From: an uncultured Actinomycetes bacterium
GTDB lineage: Bacteria > Actinomycetota > Actinomycetes > Nanopelagicales > Nanopelagicaceae
NCBI GenBank assembly: GCA_903932695.1
Contig: CAIZGZ010000205.1
Span: 1 to 6,022 of the forward strand
DNA length: 6,022 nt
Direction of reading: 5' to 3'
The translations under genes and the position numbers were made by a program. Within the stretch, counting starts at the first letter, position 1. Each line of letters begins with the position of its first letter. Shown piece by piece: positions 1 to 5,435 of this stretch. The notes beneath the pieces are model-generated. The model was given only the letters and a program-made list of their open reading frames with translations. It was not told the origin of the DNA and did not search any database.

Positions 1-392
1 GCATTTACTTGAGCGATCGTCATACCAGCAAAGGTTGTTGGTGCAGTAGCAGTAGTGATATCGCCACCTAACTGACCCAATACATTTCCTTGAGCATCTA
101 AGAGCGTTACTGCGGTTTCGGTCGGGACACCACGAAGCGGACGAACAACACGGATCGGCGATGAATCTTGTGGATTGCTCTTCTCATTTTCAGCGTTGGG
201 ATCGATACCTGCGCGAGTAAGGCGATCGATCGAGCCCATCGCAACACCCTTGAGCTGGGTATCAACTTGCCCAATAAGAAAAGATTTCAATTTTGTATTT
301 GCAGCAAAGTCAGATGCGCCAATTCCGAGCGCTGAAACAACGACAATCGCGAGCAACAACCGACTTCGTAAACTCCACTGAGATGGGTGCAT
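1..392 (-). CDS. Two-component sensor histidine kinase, N-terminal part (cut by window edge)
   Basis: Only the first 130 codons are in the window; the rest lies beyond the left edge. Reading starts at the ATG at 392 (MHPSQWSLRSRLL). It shows a short basic cytoplasmic tip, one hydrophobic membrane segment at about residues 12-28, and then the start of an extracytoplasmic sensor region (SFLIGQVDTQLKG, later AVTLLDAQGNVLGQ). This N-terminal layout, including the 'VDxQL' stretch just after the first membrane helix, is common in actinobacterial OmpR-partner kinases such as PhoR-like proteins. The HAMP, His-box and ATPase domains are not visible, so the kinase call rests on this N-terminus and on its place 12 bases after the response regulator stop (TAA at 405-407). 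That stop lies in the same frame, so no longer start is possible. No strong Shine-Dalgarno sequence precedes the ATG, so translation may depend on the upstream gene. It would autophosphorylate and pass phosphate to that regulator. The signal is unknown. Confidence 0.85.
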   Translation of the reverse strand, partial: MHPSQWSLRSRLLLAIVVVSALGIGASDFAANTKLKSFLIGQVDTQLKGVAMGSIDRLTRAGIDPNAENEKSNPQDSSPIRVVRPLRGVPTETAVTLLDAQGNVLGQLGGDITTATAPTTFAGMTIAQVN

Positions 393-404
393 GATGGTGA
401 AGGC

Positions 405-1151
405 TTACTTACCGGAAGGAATTCTCATGCGGTAGCCGACGCCACGAACTGTATGGATAAGTGCAGGTTCGTAGATATCAATCTTCTTACGAAGATAGGA
501 GACATAAGTCTCGACAATGCCGGCATCGCCGCGGAAGTCGTACTGCCACACGTGATCCAGAATTTGTGACTTGCTGACAACGCGATCAGCGTTGATCATC
601 AAATAACGAAGTAAGAGAAATTCGGTGGGAGAGAGATCGATGAGATTGCCGGCACGACGAACTTCATGTGTTGCTTCATCGAGTTCGAGATCGGCAAATC
701 GGATCTTCTCATCATCTGTAACAGCTTCAACTGCGCCGATTCGACGGAGCAATGCGCGTAAGCGAGCGACTAACTCTTCAAGTGAGAATGGTTTTGTGAT
801 GTAGTCATCACCACCAATGGTTAAACCGGCGATCTTGTCTTCAACCGTATCTTTCGCGGTAAGAAATAGCACGCCAACGCCTTGACCATCTTGGCGAAGT
901 TGGCGACAGACCTCAAAACCATTTTGATCGGGGAGCATGACATCAAGGATGAGAGCGTGGGGTTTGAACTCTTCTGCGATGGTGAGCGCTTGGGAGCCGG
1001 TTGCGGCGGTGCGAACATCGAAGCCAACGAAGCGAAGGCTGGTCGCAATGAGATCGCTGATGGAGTTCTCATCATCAACAACGAGAATTCTCTGCTGCCC
1101 TGAAGTTTGCCCTGCTAGCTGTTCGTTACTCATAAGAGGATCATCATCCAC
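405..1151 (-). CDS. OmpR/PhoP-family DNA-binding response regulator
   Basis: A 248-residue two-domain regulator. The receiver domain (about residues 20-137) has the acidic pair Asp26-Asp27, the phosphoacceptor Asp70 in 'LILDVMLPD', Thr98 and Lys120 in 'DDYITKPFS'. The winged-helix DNA-binding domain (about 150-243) ends with the typical 'YVSYLRKKID...LIHTVRGVGYRMR'. From memory, both domains resemble Mycobacterium PhoP closely ('DKIAGLTxGGDDYxTKPFSLEE', 'ILDHVWxYDF'), and the length matches PhoP (about 247). I do not assign phoP because TrcR and other paralogues share these motifs. It would be phosphorylated by the downstream kinase and bind DNA, possibly at its own upstream repeats. The start is uncertain. 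GTG at 1151 gives the longest form, with an AGGA about 14 bases upstream. ATG at 1133 (MSNEQLAG) is equally possible and keeps the whole receiver domain. Confidence 0.95.
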   Translation of the reverse strand: MDDDPLMSNEQLAGQTSGQQRILVVDDENSISDLIATSLRFVGFDVRTAATGSQALTIAEEFKPHALILDVMLPDQNGFEVCRQLRQDGQGVGVLFLTAKDTVEDKIAGLTIGGDDYITKPFSLEELVARLRALLRRIGAVEAVTDDEKIRFADLELDEATHEVRRAGNLIDLSPTEFLLLRYLMINADRVVSKSQILDHVWQYDFRGDAGIVETYVSYLRKKIDIYEPALIHTVRGVGYRMRIPSGK

Positions 1152-1208
1152 GATGCTGAAGGTTTCCTGAGAAGAACCCGAAGTTTTCCACAGGGTTCAT
1201 CCACGATG
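1144..1208. repeat. 12-bp direct repeat, two copies 53 bp apart
   Basis: The sequence TCATCCACGATG occurs exactly at 1144-1155 and at 1197-1208. The first copy covers the GTG start candidate of the response regulator; the second lies in the intergenic gap next to the inverted repeats. A perfect 12-mer repeated within about 100 bases is unlikely by chance. It could be a pair of regulator binding sites or a trace of local duplication. The repeat is seen directly; its function is inferred. Confidence 0.6.
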
Positions 1209-1212
1209 TGGA
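1200..1212. promoter_or_regulatory. Short inverted repeat upstream of the response regulator
   Basis: TCCAC-GAT-GTGGA is a perfect 5-bp inverted repeat with a 3-base centre. It abuts the longer palindrome at 1213-1232. Its right arm also pairs, in extended form, with TTTTCCAC at 1184-1191 (7 of 8 positions), so alternative hairpins or a paired operator are possible. It overlaps the second copy of the 12-bp direct repeat. Confidence 0.4.
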
Positions 1213-1232
1213 GAATTACATGGCTGTAATTC
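1213..1232. promoter_or_regulatory. 20-bp palindrome between crgA and the response regulator; operator candidate
   Basis: GAATTACA-TGGC-TGTAATTC is a perfect inverted repeat with 8-bp arms and a 4-base centre. It lies 18 bases past the crgA stop and about 60 bases upstream of the regulator's GTG. The arms are AT-rich and no T-run follows on either strand, which argues against an intrinsic terminator and for a site bound by a dimeric protein. On the minus strand the right arm reads TGTAAT, a fair -10 hexamer that would start a transcript near 1207-1209, so a bound protein would block that promoter. I find no convincing -35. The symmetry is seen; the role is inferred. Confidence 0.5.
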
Positions 1233-1250
1233 GGTGAAGCTAGCGGCTAG

Positions 1251-1508
1251 TTAGCGCCACTTAGTGGCAAGGGTGAAGCCAGCTGCGATAAATCCGAAAC
1301 CGATCACCATGTTCCATGCCCCGATATGAGGGACTGGATAGAGCGTGCCGGAGACGTAGAAAATAACGATCCAGACCAGACCAGCGATGAAGGCGGCGAC
1401 CATCAGCGGTGCCAACCAGGCTGGGCTCTCCTTGGGAGCCTTATCAAGATGGGCGAACTCGTCTGGAATGTAGACGGGATCCTTCTTGCGGCTCTTTGAT
1501 TTAGGCAT
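1251..1508 (-). CDS. crgA: Cell division protein CrgA
   Basis: An 85-residue protein that starts MPKSKSRKKD, the hallmark basic N-terminus of CrgA, followed by a short polar linker and two hydrophobic helices at about residues 31-53 (starting WLAPLMVAAF) and 63-81 (GAWNMVIGFGF). It ends TLATKWR, like the short basic tail of mycobacterial CrgA (about 93 residues). In Mycobacterium, CrgA is a small membrane protein at the septum that helps assemble the divisome with FtsZ, FtsQ, FtsI and Wag31; in Streptomyces it affects timing of septation. Its place beside pabA/trpG and pknB repeats the order known in Mycobacterium. The reading frame stays open upstream to 1697, but only by running antisense through pabA; the MPKSK start matches the family and is preceded by a promoter-like sequence. 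Confidence 0.95.
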   Translation of the reverse strand: MPKSKSRKKDPVYIPDEFAHLDKAPKESPAWLAPLMVAAFIAGLVWIVIFYVSGTLYPVPHIGAWNMVIGFGFIAAGFTLATKWR

Positions 1509-1514
1509 GGAGAG

Positions 1515-1543
1515 AGGATACACCAGGAAATCCATGATGCCAG
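1515..1543 (-). promoter_or_regulatory. Predicted leaderless promoter of crgA
   Basis: On the minus strand, TATCCT (1515-1520) fits the actinobacterial -10 pattern TANNNT. It lies exactly 6 bases before the crgA ATG, so the predicted transcript start falls at or next to the start codon. CTGGCA (1538-1543) matches 4 of 6 positions of a -35 and is separated by a 17-base spacer. The bases before the ATG (ctctcc) are pyrimidine-rich and cannot serve as a Shine-Dalgarno sequence, which supports leaderless translation. Confidence 0.5.
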
Positions 1544-1558
1544 GCTGGCTCCGAGGGT

Positions 1559-1564
1559 TAAGGT
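1559..1564 (+). promoter_or_regulatory. Possible -10 element of the pabA/trpG gene
   Basis: TAAGGT matches TANNNT and ends 7 bases before the ATG at 1572, the spacing expected for a leaderless mRNA. No clear -35 is visible. The same bases include AAGG, which could act instead as a weak Shine-Dalgarno sequence 8 bases from the start, so the two readings cannot be separated from sequence alone. Confidence 0.3.
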
Positions 1565-1571
1565 TGGCGCT

Positions 1572-2195
1572 ATGAGCCGAATCTTGGTGGTCGATAACTA
1601 CGACTCCTTCGTCTACAACCTGGTCCAGTATCTCGGCCAACTTGGAGCCGAGGTTGAGATCGTCCGTAATGATGAAATCTCGGTGGAGCGGGCTCAAGAA
1701 TTCGATGGCGTATTAATTTCACCGGGGCCGGGTACGCCTGAGGCCGCCGGCATCAGTATCGAATTGATTCACTACTGCGCAGAGCGCCAGATTCCACTCT
1801 TCGGTGTCTGCCTCGGGCACCAAGCGATTGGAGTCGCTTTTGGCGCGACGGTAGATCGTGCGCCCGAACTTCTGCACGGCAAAGTTTCGCAGGTAACCCA
1901 CAACGGCCACGGATTGATGACTGGAATTCCGTCACCATTTACCGCGACGCGCTATCACTCGCTTGCGATCGTGCCTGAGACCCTGCCTGAAGTTTTAGAG
2001 GTCACGGGCGTTACCGACACCGGCATCGTGATGTCGATTGAACATAAGAGTTTGCCGATCTCTGGCGTGCAATTTCATCCAGAGTCGGTTCTTACCGAAC
2101 ATGGTTACACCATGCTGGCAAATTGGCTTACTCGTTGTGGTGACGAAAATGCGCTCGCTCGCTCAATTGGTCTGGCACCCGTAGTGAATCGATAG
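1572..2195 (+). CDS. pabA: Glutamine amidotransferase subunit of anthranilate / aminodeoxychorismate synthase (TrpG/PabA)
   Basis: A 207-residue class I glutamine amidotransferase, close to the usual length for stand-alone TrpG/PabA. It opens with the signature 'ILVVDNYDSFVYNLVQYL'. The oxyanion loop is SPGPGTP (residues 50-56), the nucleophile is Cys80 in 'GVCLGHQAIG', and the other catalytic residues are His169 and Glu171 in 'GVQFHPES'. The 'HGKVSQVTHNG' and 'RYHSL' stretches are typical of this subfamily. It releases ammonia from glutamine and channels it to a partner synthase (TrpE or PabB) acting on chorismate, for tryptophan or folate. No partner gene is nearby, and TrpG and PabA cannot be told apart by sequence; many bacteria use one protein for both. 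The Mycobacterium homologue at this position, beside pknB, is named trpG. Start chosen at ATG 1572, the only start before the conserved N-terminus. Confidence 0.95.
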   Translation: MSRILVVDNYDSFVYNLVQYLGQLGAEVEIVRNDEISVERAQEFDGVLISPGPGTPEAAGISIELIHYCAERQIPLFGVCLGHQAIGVAFGATVDRAPELLHGKVSQVTHNGHGLMTGIPSPFTATRYHSLAIVPETLPEVLEVTGVTDTGIVMSIEHKSLPISGVQFHPESVLTEHGYTMLANWLTRCGDENALARSIGLAPVVNR

Positions 2196-2201
2196 CCAGC
2201 A

Positions 2202-3755
2202 CTAATTATTTGGCGAAGCCGGATTCGTGTTGACGGTAATCGTTACTGAAGCGCCAATTGATTGGGTTGTCCCTGGTGCGGGTGCCTGGGCCAGAACAAC
2301 GTTAGGTGCTTGAGTTGGATCCCATGCCTGTGCAGTCTTTACTAAGAAGCCAGCTTGGGTCAGTTGGGTGATCGCTTCAATATTTGAGAGCCCAACCATC
2401 GAGGGAACTTGCAAACTTCCACTCGCGATCTGAAGAACAACACCGCTACCAGCAGCCAAAATACTTCCTACATCAGGTGTTACGGAAAGTACTGTTCCTG
2501 GTTGTTGATTCGAATCACCCGGAACGGTCTGTGCAATCACCAAGCCAGCTGCTGCAAGTGCATTGCGAGCATCGGTGAGTGAGAGCCCAATTAAATTAGC
2601 TGGAACGGTTGTGTTTCCCGGACCATCAGAGATGGTGATTGTGACACTACTGCCATTAAGTACTCGAGTCGCGGCCAACGGAATTTCACTCGAGATCCGA
2701 TCTTTTGGAATTCGAGAATCCGGCGCGTGCTGCACATTGATCGTGTAGTTGGGCAGAAGTGCTTTGGCTTGCTCAAGGGTTAAGCCAACGACATTAGGCA
2801 ACTCTGTTCCAGTAGCACTCTTGCCACCACCTTTGATGAGAAAGAGTGAGCCGATCGCAAGAAAAAGGACGAGAGCGGCAGCAACTGCATAACTACGTCG
2901 AGGTTTCACTTTGCGGAGCTTGGTGGTGACCTGTTCGCCACGAATTGCTCGTTGCAAATCCGCAAGCATGGCACCGGCATCTTGATAGCGATCTGCAGGA
3001 TCTTTACAGAGCGCGACCTGCATAATTTTGACCAGATTAGGGTCGAGATTTGGCTCAAATTCACTCGGGGAGATGAGTGGAGCCGAGACATGTTGAAAGG
3101 CGATCGAGACCGGCGTATCGCCAATAAAGGGTGGCCGACCAACGAGTAATTCGTACATCAACGCGCCAACTGAATAGATATCGCTGCGCTGATCCGCACT
3201 CTCACCAGTTGCCTGCTCAGGAGAGAGATATTGAGCGGTGCCGACTACATTCCATGTGTTGGTCATGGTCGCGCCGATGTCATCCATTGCTCGTGCGATT
3301 CCAAAATCCATCACCTTGACCTGGCCAGCGTCGGTGATCATGATGTTTCCTGGTTTGATATCGCGATGCACGATCGATTTCTGGTGTGAGTATTCGAGCG
3401 CTTGAAGAATTTCGACGATGATCTGCAGCGCTTCGCGCTCAGGTAGCCGCTCGTTGCGTTGAAGTAGTTCGCGCAAAGTATGGCCAGAGACCAACTCCAT
3501 CACGATGTAAGAGTCAGAGCCTTCGATGCCAGAGTCATAGACCGCAACAATTCCGTGATTACTCAAGCCGCCTGCCGCAAAGGCCTCTTTCTTGAAGCGA
3601 GCAACAAAAGCGGGATCACGCGCCAAATCACTACGAAGAATTTTTACAGCAACTTTGCGATGTAGTCGCAGATCATTTGCTTCATAAACATCGGCCATGC
3701 CACCGGTACCGATCATGGCACCGATCTCATATCGGTTGTTAAAGATTCGACTCAT
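2202..3755 (-). CDS. pknB: PASTA-domain serine/threonine protein kinase PknB
   Basis: A 517-residue membrane kinase. The kinase domain (about residues 8-270) is complete: glycine loop IGTGGM (15-20), Lys38 in VAVKIL, Glu57 of helix C, HRDIKPGN (130-137, catalytic Asp132), DFG (150-152) and SPE (178-180). Activation-loop Thr165 and Thr167 align with the autophosphorylated Thr171/Thr173 of Mycobacterium PknB. A basic juxtamembrane stretch (KLRKVKPRR) leads to one membrane helix (about 290-307). The extracellular part has three PASTA repeats (about 319-378, 384-446, 449-509), one fewer than mycobacterial PknB. PASTA domains bind muropeptides or lipid II, coupling wall synthesis to phosphorylation of division and wall enzymes. 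Its ATG overlaps the phosphatase stop (ATGA) and has a good Shine-Dalgarno sequence, so the two are made together. Unlike in Mycobacterium, no pknA, pbpA or rodA lies between them. Confidence 0.97.
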   Translation of the reverse strand: MSRIFNNRYEIGAMIGTGGMADVYEANDLRLHRKVAVKILRSDLARDPAFVARFKKEAFAAGGLSNHGIVAVYDSGIEGSDSYIVMELVSGHTLRELLQRNERLPEREALQIIVEILQALEYSHQKSIVHRDIKPGNIMITDAGQVKVMDFGIARAMDDIGATMTNTWNVVGTAQYLSPEQATGESADQRSDIYSVGALMYELLVGRPPFIGDTPVSIAFQHVSAPLISPSEFEPNLDPNLVKIMQVALCKDPADRYQDAGAMLADLQRAIRGEQVTTKLRKVKPRRSYAVAAALVLFLAIGSLFLIKGGGKSATGTELPNVVGLTLEQAKALLPNYTINVQHAPDSRIPKDRISSEIPLAATRVLNGSSVTITISDGPGNTTVPANLIGLSLTDARNALAAAGLVIAQTVPGDSNQQPGTVLSVTPDVGSILAAGSGVVLQIASGSLQVPSMVGLSNIEAITQLTQAGFLVKTAQAWDPTQAPNVVLAQAPAPGTTQSIGASVTITVNTNPASPNN

Positions 3756-4534
3756 CGCTTCTCACCTGCAGCTCCGATGAGAATTCCTGGTGAGCTTTCG
3801 CCATCATCGACGACCTCGCTCCAGAGAATGGTGATGTTATCCGGTGCACCTTTTTCATGGACGGCGCGAATCAGCGCTTCGACGATCTCACCATCGACAC
3901 GTTGCTTAATAATGTTGGCGATCTCTAGATCTGAGAGAACATTGGTTAAGCCATCGCTGCACAAGAGAAAGCGATCGCCTACTTTGACATCAAAGACGCT
4001 CAAAATCGGATCGATTCGACTATCGCCCATCAGCGCTTGAGTCAGCATGGAACGTTGTGGGTGGGTGAGCACTTCGTCGGGTGTCAGCCGTCCTTGATCC
4101 AACAACTCTTGCATGACGGTGTGGTCATAGCTCAGTTGAATAAGTTTCTTGCCAGTCCATTGGTAGGCACGAGAATCACCGATATGGAGTAGTTCCACCG
4201 TCTTTTCGCTCAGATGTAGCGCTGTGAGCGTAGTTCCCATTCCCGCCAAGGCTGGATCATCGCTTACCGCTTGAGCTATCTCGTGATCGATCGAGAAGGT
4301 GATATTCATCAGCAGGTCTTCGCGTGATTCATGATCGATTGCGCTATCCCCGAGTACTTCACCGAGCTGTTTTAAGGTATCGATCGCGATCTTTGACGCG
4401 ACCTCTCCACCAGCATGGCCGCCCATGCCATCGGCGACAGCGATTAATTCACCGGTCAGGAGAGCCGAATCTTCATTGCCATCGCGCACCAAACCAAGGT
4501 CGCTGCTCGCGATGGTCGAAAAGCGGAGGCTCAT
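3752..4534 (-). CDS. pstP: PP2C-family protein serine/threonine phosphatase (PstP/Ppp-type)
   Basis: A 260-residue PPM/PP2C phosphatase with all expected motifs: metal-binding acidic residues in RDGNED (17-22), VADGMGGHAGGE (33-44, Asp35), GMGTTLTAL (98-106), HIGDSRAY (117-124), SDGLTN (193-198, Asp194) and PDNIT (231-235, Asp232). It would remove phosphate from Ser/Thr of PknB and PknB targets using Mn or Mg ions. Mycobacterium PstP is about 514 residues, with the same catalytic domain followed by a membrane helix and an extracellular domain. This protein stops just after the catalytic domain and has no membrane segment, so it should be cytosolic. It is the first gene of a two-gene unit with pknB (4-base overlap). 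The start at 4534 fits the family N-terminus. No Shine-Dalgarno sequence precedes it, but a -10-like hexamer does. Confidence 0.95.
   Translation of the reverse strand: MSLRFSTIASSDLGLVRDGNEDSALLTGELIAVADGMGGHAGGEVASKIAIDTLKQLGEVLGDSAIDHESREDLLMNITFSIDHEIAQAVSDDPALAGMGTTLTALHLSEKTVELLHIGDSRAYQWTGKKLIQLSYDHTVMQELLDQGRLTPDEVLTHPQRSMLTQALMGDSRIDPILSVFDVKVGDRFLLCSDGLTNVLSDLEIANIIKQRVDGEIVEALIRAVHEKGAPDNITILWSEVVDDGESSPGILIGAAGEKR
3762..3767 (-). promoter_or_regulatory. Ribosome binding site of pknB inside the phosphatase gene
   Basis: AGGTGA on the minus strand is complementary to UCACCU near the 3' end of 16S rRNA and lies 6 bases before the pknB ATG. It supports that start and shows that pknB, although overlapped by the preceding stop codon, has its own initiation signal. 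The same hexamer precedes serS, the other overlapped gene in the window. Confidence 0.7.
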
Positions 4535-4540
4535 GTAATT

Positions 4541-4546
4541 AGCCTA
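4541..4546 (-). promoter_or_regulatory. Possible -10 element of the pstP-pknB unit
   Basis: On the minus strand TAGGCT (TANNNT pattern) ends 6 bases before the phosphatase ATG, the same spacing as at crgA. The intervening aattac holds no Shine-Dalgarno match, so a leaderless transcript is likely. A -35 is not convincing: CTGACT at 4562-4567 matches 4 of 6 positions, but with a short 15-base spacer. Confidence 0.4.
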
Positions 4547-4568
4547 ATGGGGTGGTGGGCAAGTCAGA

Positions 4569-4574
4569 TAGTCT
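4569..4574 (+). promoter_or_regulatory. Possible -10 element of pheA
   Basis: TAGTCT (TANNNT pattern) ends 6 bases before the GTG at 4581, placing the likely transcript start at the start codon. The 46-base divergent gap would then hold back-to-back core promoters for pheA and for pstP-pknB. No -35 match stands out upstream, and no Shine-Dalgarno sequence is present. Confidence 0.4.
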
Positions 4575-4580
4575 TGGGCG

Positions 4581-5435
4581 GTGAGCACGAGTTCAGTATC
4601 GAGATATGCCTACTTGGGGCCTTCGGGGACATTTACCGAAGCGGCGCTGCGCGGCATTACAGATCCACAAGATCAGCTCACCCCGTTCGCGAACGTCACC
4701 GCGACGCTCGATGCGGTCCGCTCTGGCCAGTATCAGCACGGACTCGTCCCAATCGAGAATTCTGTCGAAGGCGTGGTCGCCCGTACTTTGGACGAACTAG
4801 CAAATGGTGAGCCACTGGTCATCACCGCCGAGACGACTTTGCCGGTCAGCTTCGCGCTCATGGTTCTGCCCGAGCGCGCTAACCAGCCGATTACCCGAAT
4901 TGCCACCCATCCACATGCCGAATCACAATGTCGAGCATTTATCGCCCGCGAACTGCCAGGCGCAGAAGTCATCACCACACCATCAACCGCTGCCGCTGCA
5001 GAAGGGCTCAAAGATGGAAATTGGGATGCCGCCATCGCTTCGCTCGCAGCAGCTGAAAAATATGGACTTCATGTTGTGGCTTCCGATATCGGGGATAACC
5101 CCGGCGCGGTCACTCGGTTTGTTCTCGTCGAACGGCCGGGTGAACTTCCTACCGCCACCGGTTTTGATCGCACGTCGCTCGTCGCCTACATCGGCATGGA
5201 TCACGCTGGCGCACTGCTGGAGATTTTGACCGAATTCGCTAAGAATGACGTCAACTTAAGTTTCATTCAAAGCCGCCCAACTGGCCGCGAGTTAGGGCAT
5301 TATCACTTCATCATTGATGTCGAAGGACACCTCAGTGATCAGGCGGTTGCACAATCCATCGAAGGCTTGCGTTCGATCTGTGAAGATATTCGTATTCTCG
5401 GCTCATACCCACGTAAAGGTAAGGTGAAGTTGTGA
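4581..5435 (+). CDS. pheA: Prephenate dehydratase with C-terminal ACT domain (PheA)
   Basis: A 284-residue monofunctional prephenate dehydratase, the usual size for this class. It converts prephenate to phenylpyruvate with loss of water and CO2, the step committing chorismate flux to phenylalanine. The catalytic part (about residues 9-185) shows YLGPSGTFTEAAL (11-23), PIENSVEGVV (57-66), ATHPHAESQC (108-117), STAAAAEG (135-142) and the essential TRF motif (178-180). The ACT domain (about 197-275) has GALLEILTEF (210-219) and the Phe-binding region NLSFIQSRPT (225-234). There the usual Glu of 'ESRP' is Gln230, which may alter feedback inhibition. There is no chorismate mutase domain, so that enzyme must be elsewhere. 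The GTG start is fixed by an in-frame TAG at 4569-4571 and by the conserved YLGP only ten residues in. The stop overlaps serS. Confidence 0.96.
   Translation: MSTSSVSRYAYLGPSGTFTEAALRGITDPQDQLTPFANVTATLDAVRSGQYQHGLVPIENSVEGVVARTLDELANGEPLVITAETTLPVSFALMVLPERANQPITRIATHPHAESQCRAFIARELPGAEVITTPSTAAAAEGLKDGNWDAAIASLAAAEKYGLHVVASDIGDNPGAVTRFVLVERPGELPTATGFDRTSLVAYIGMDHAGALLEILTEFAKNDVNLSFIQSRPTGRELGHYHFIIDVEGHLSDQAVAQSIEGLRSICEDIRILGSYPRKGKVKL
5422..5427 (+). promoter_or_regulatory. Ribosome binding site of serS inside the end of pheA
   Basis: AGGTGA lies 4 bases before the GTG at 5432 and within the last codons of pheA. It supports the GTG as the serS start and suggests coupled translation with pheA. 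Confidence 0.65.

Noticed and set aside
387..569. Plus-strand small frames opposite the response regulator and sensor kinase
   Set aside because: They are antisense to genes with clear conserved motifs and carry no recognisable features of their own.
1184..1192. TTTTCCACA, a match to the relaxed DnaA-box pattern TTWTNCACA, in a region that in other actinobacteria lies near the origin
   Set aside because: It is a single site with no cluster of boxes and no AT-rich unwinding region; one such match in 6 kb is expected about one time in three. No origin is claimed.
1231..1270. CTAG-CGG-CTAG at 1240-1250 and GCCAC-TTA-GTGGC at 1256-1268 as a possible crgA terminator
   Set aside because: The first is a very short stem; the second lies in the last crgA codons and stop. 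Neither is followed by a T-run on the crgA strand.
1509..1697. Open upstream extension of the crgA frame giving a 148-residue protein
   Set aside because: The extra codons run antisense through the start of pabA and resemble nothing; the MPKSK start at 1508 matches CrgA and has a promoter directly before it.
4804..5229. 141-codon plus-strand frame inside pheA
   Set aside because: It overlaps the conserved PheA frame in another phase and has the low-complexity composition of an out-of-frame reading.
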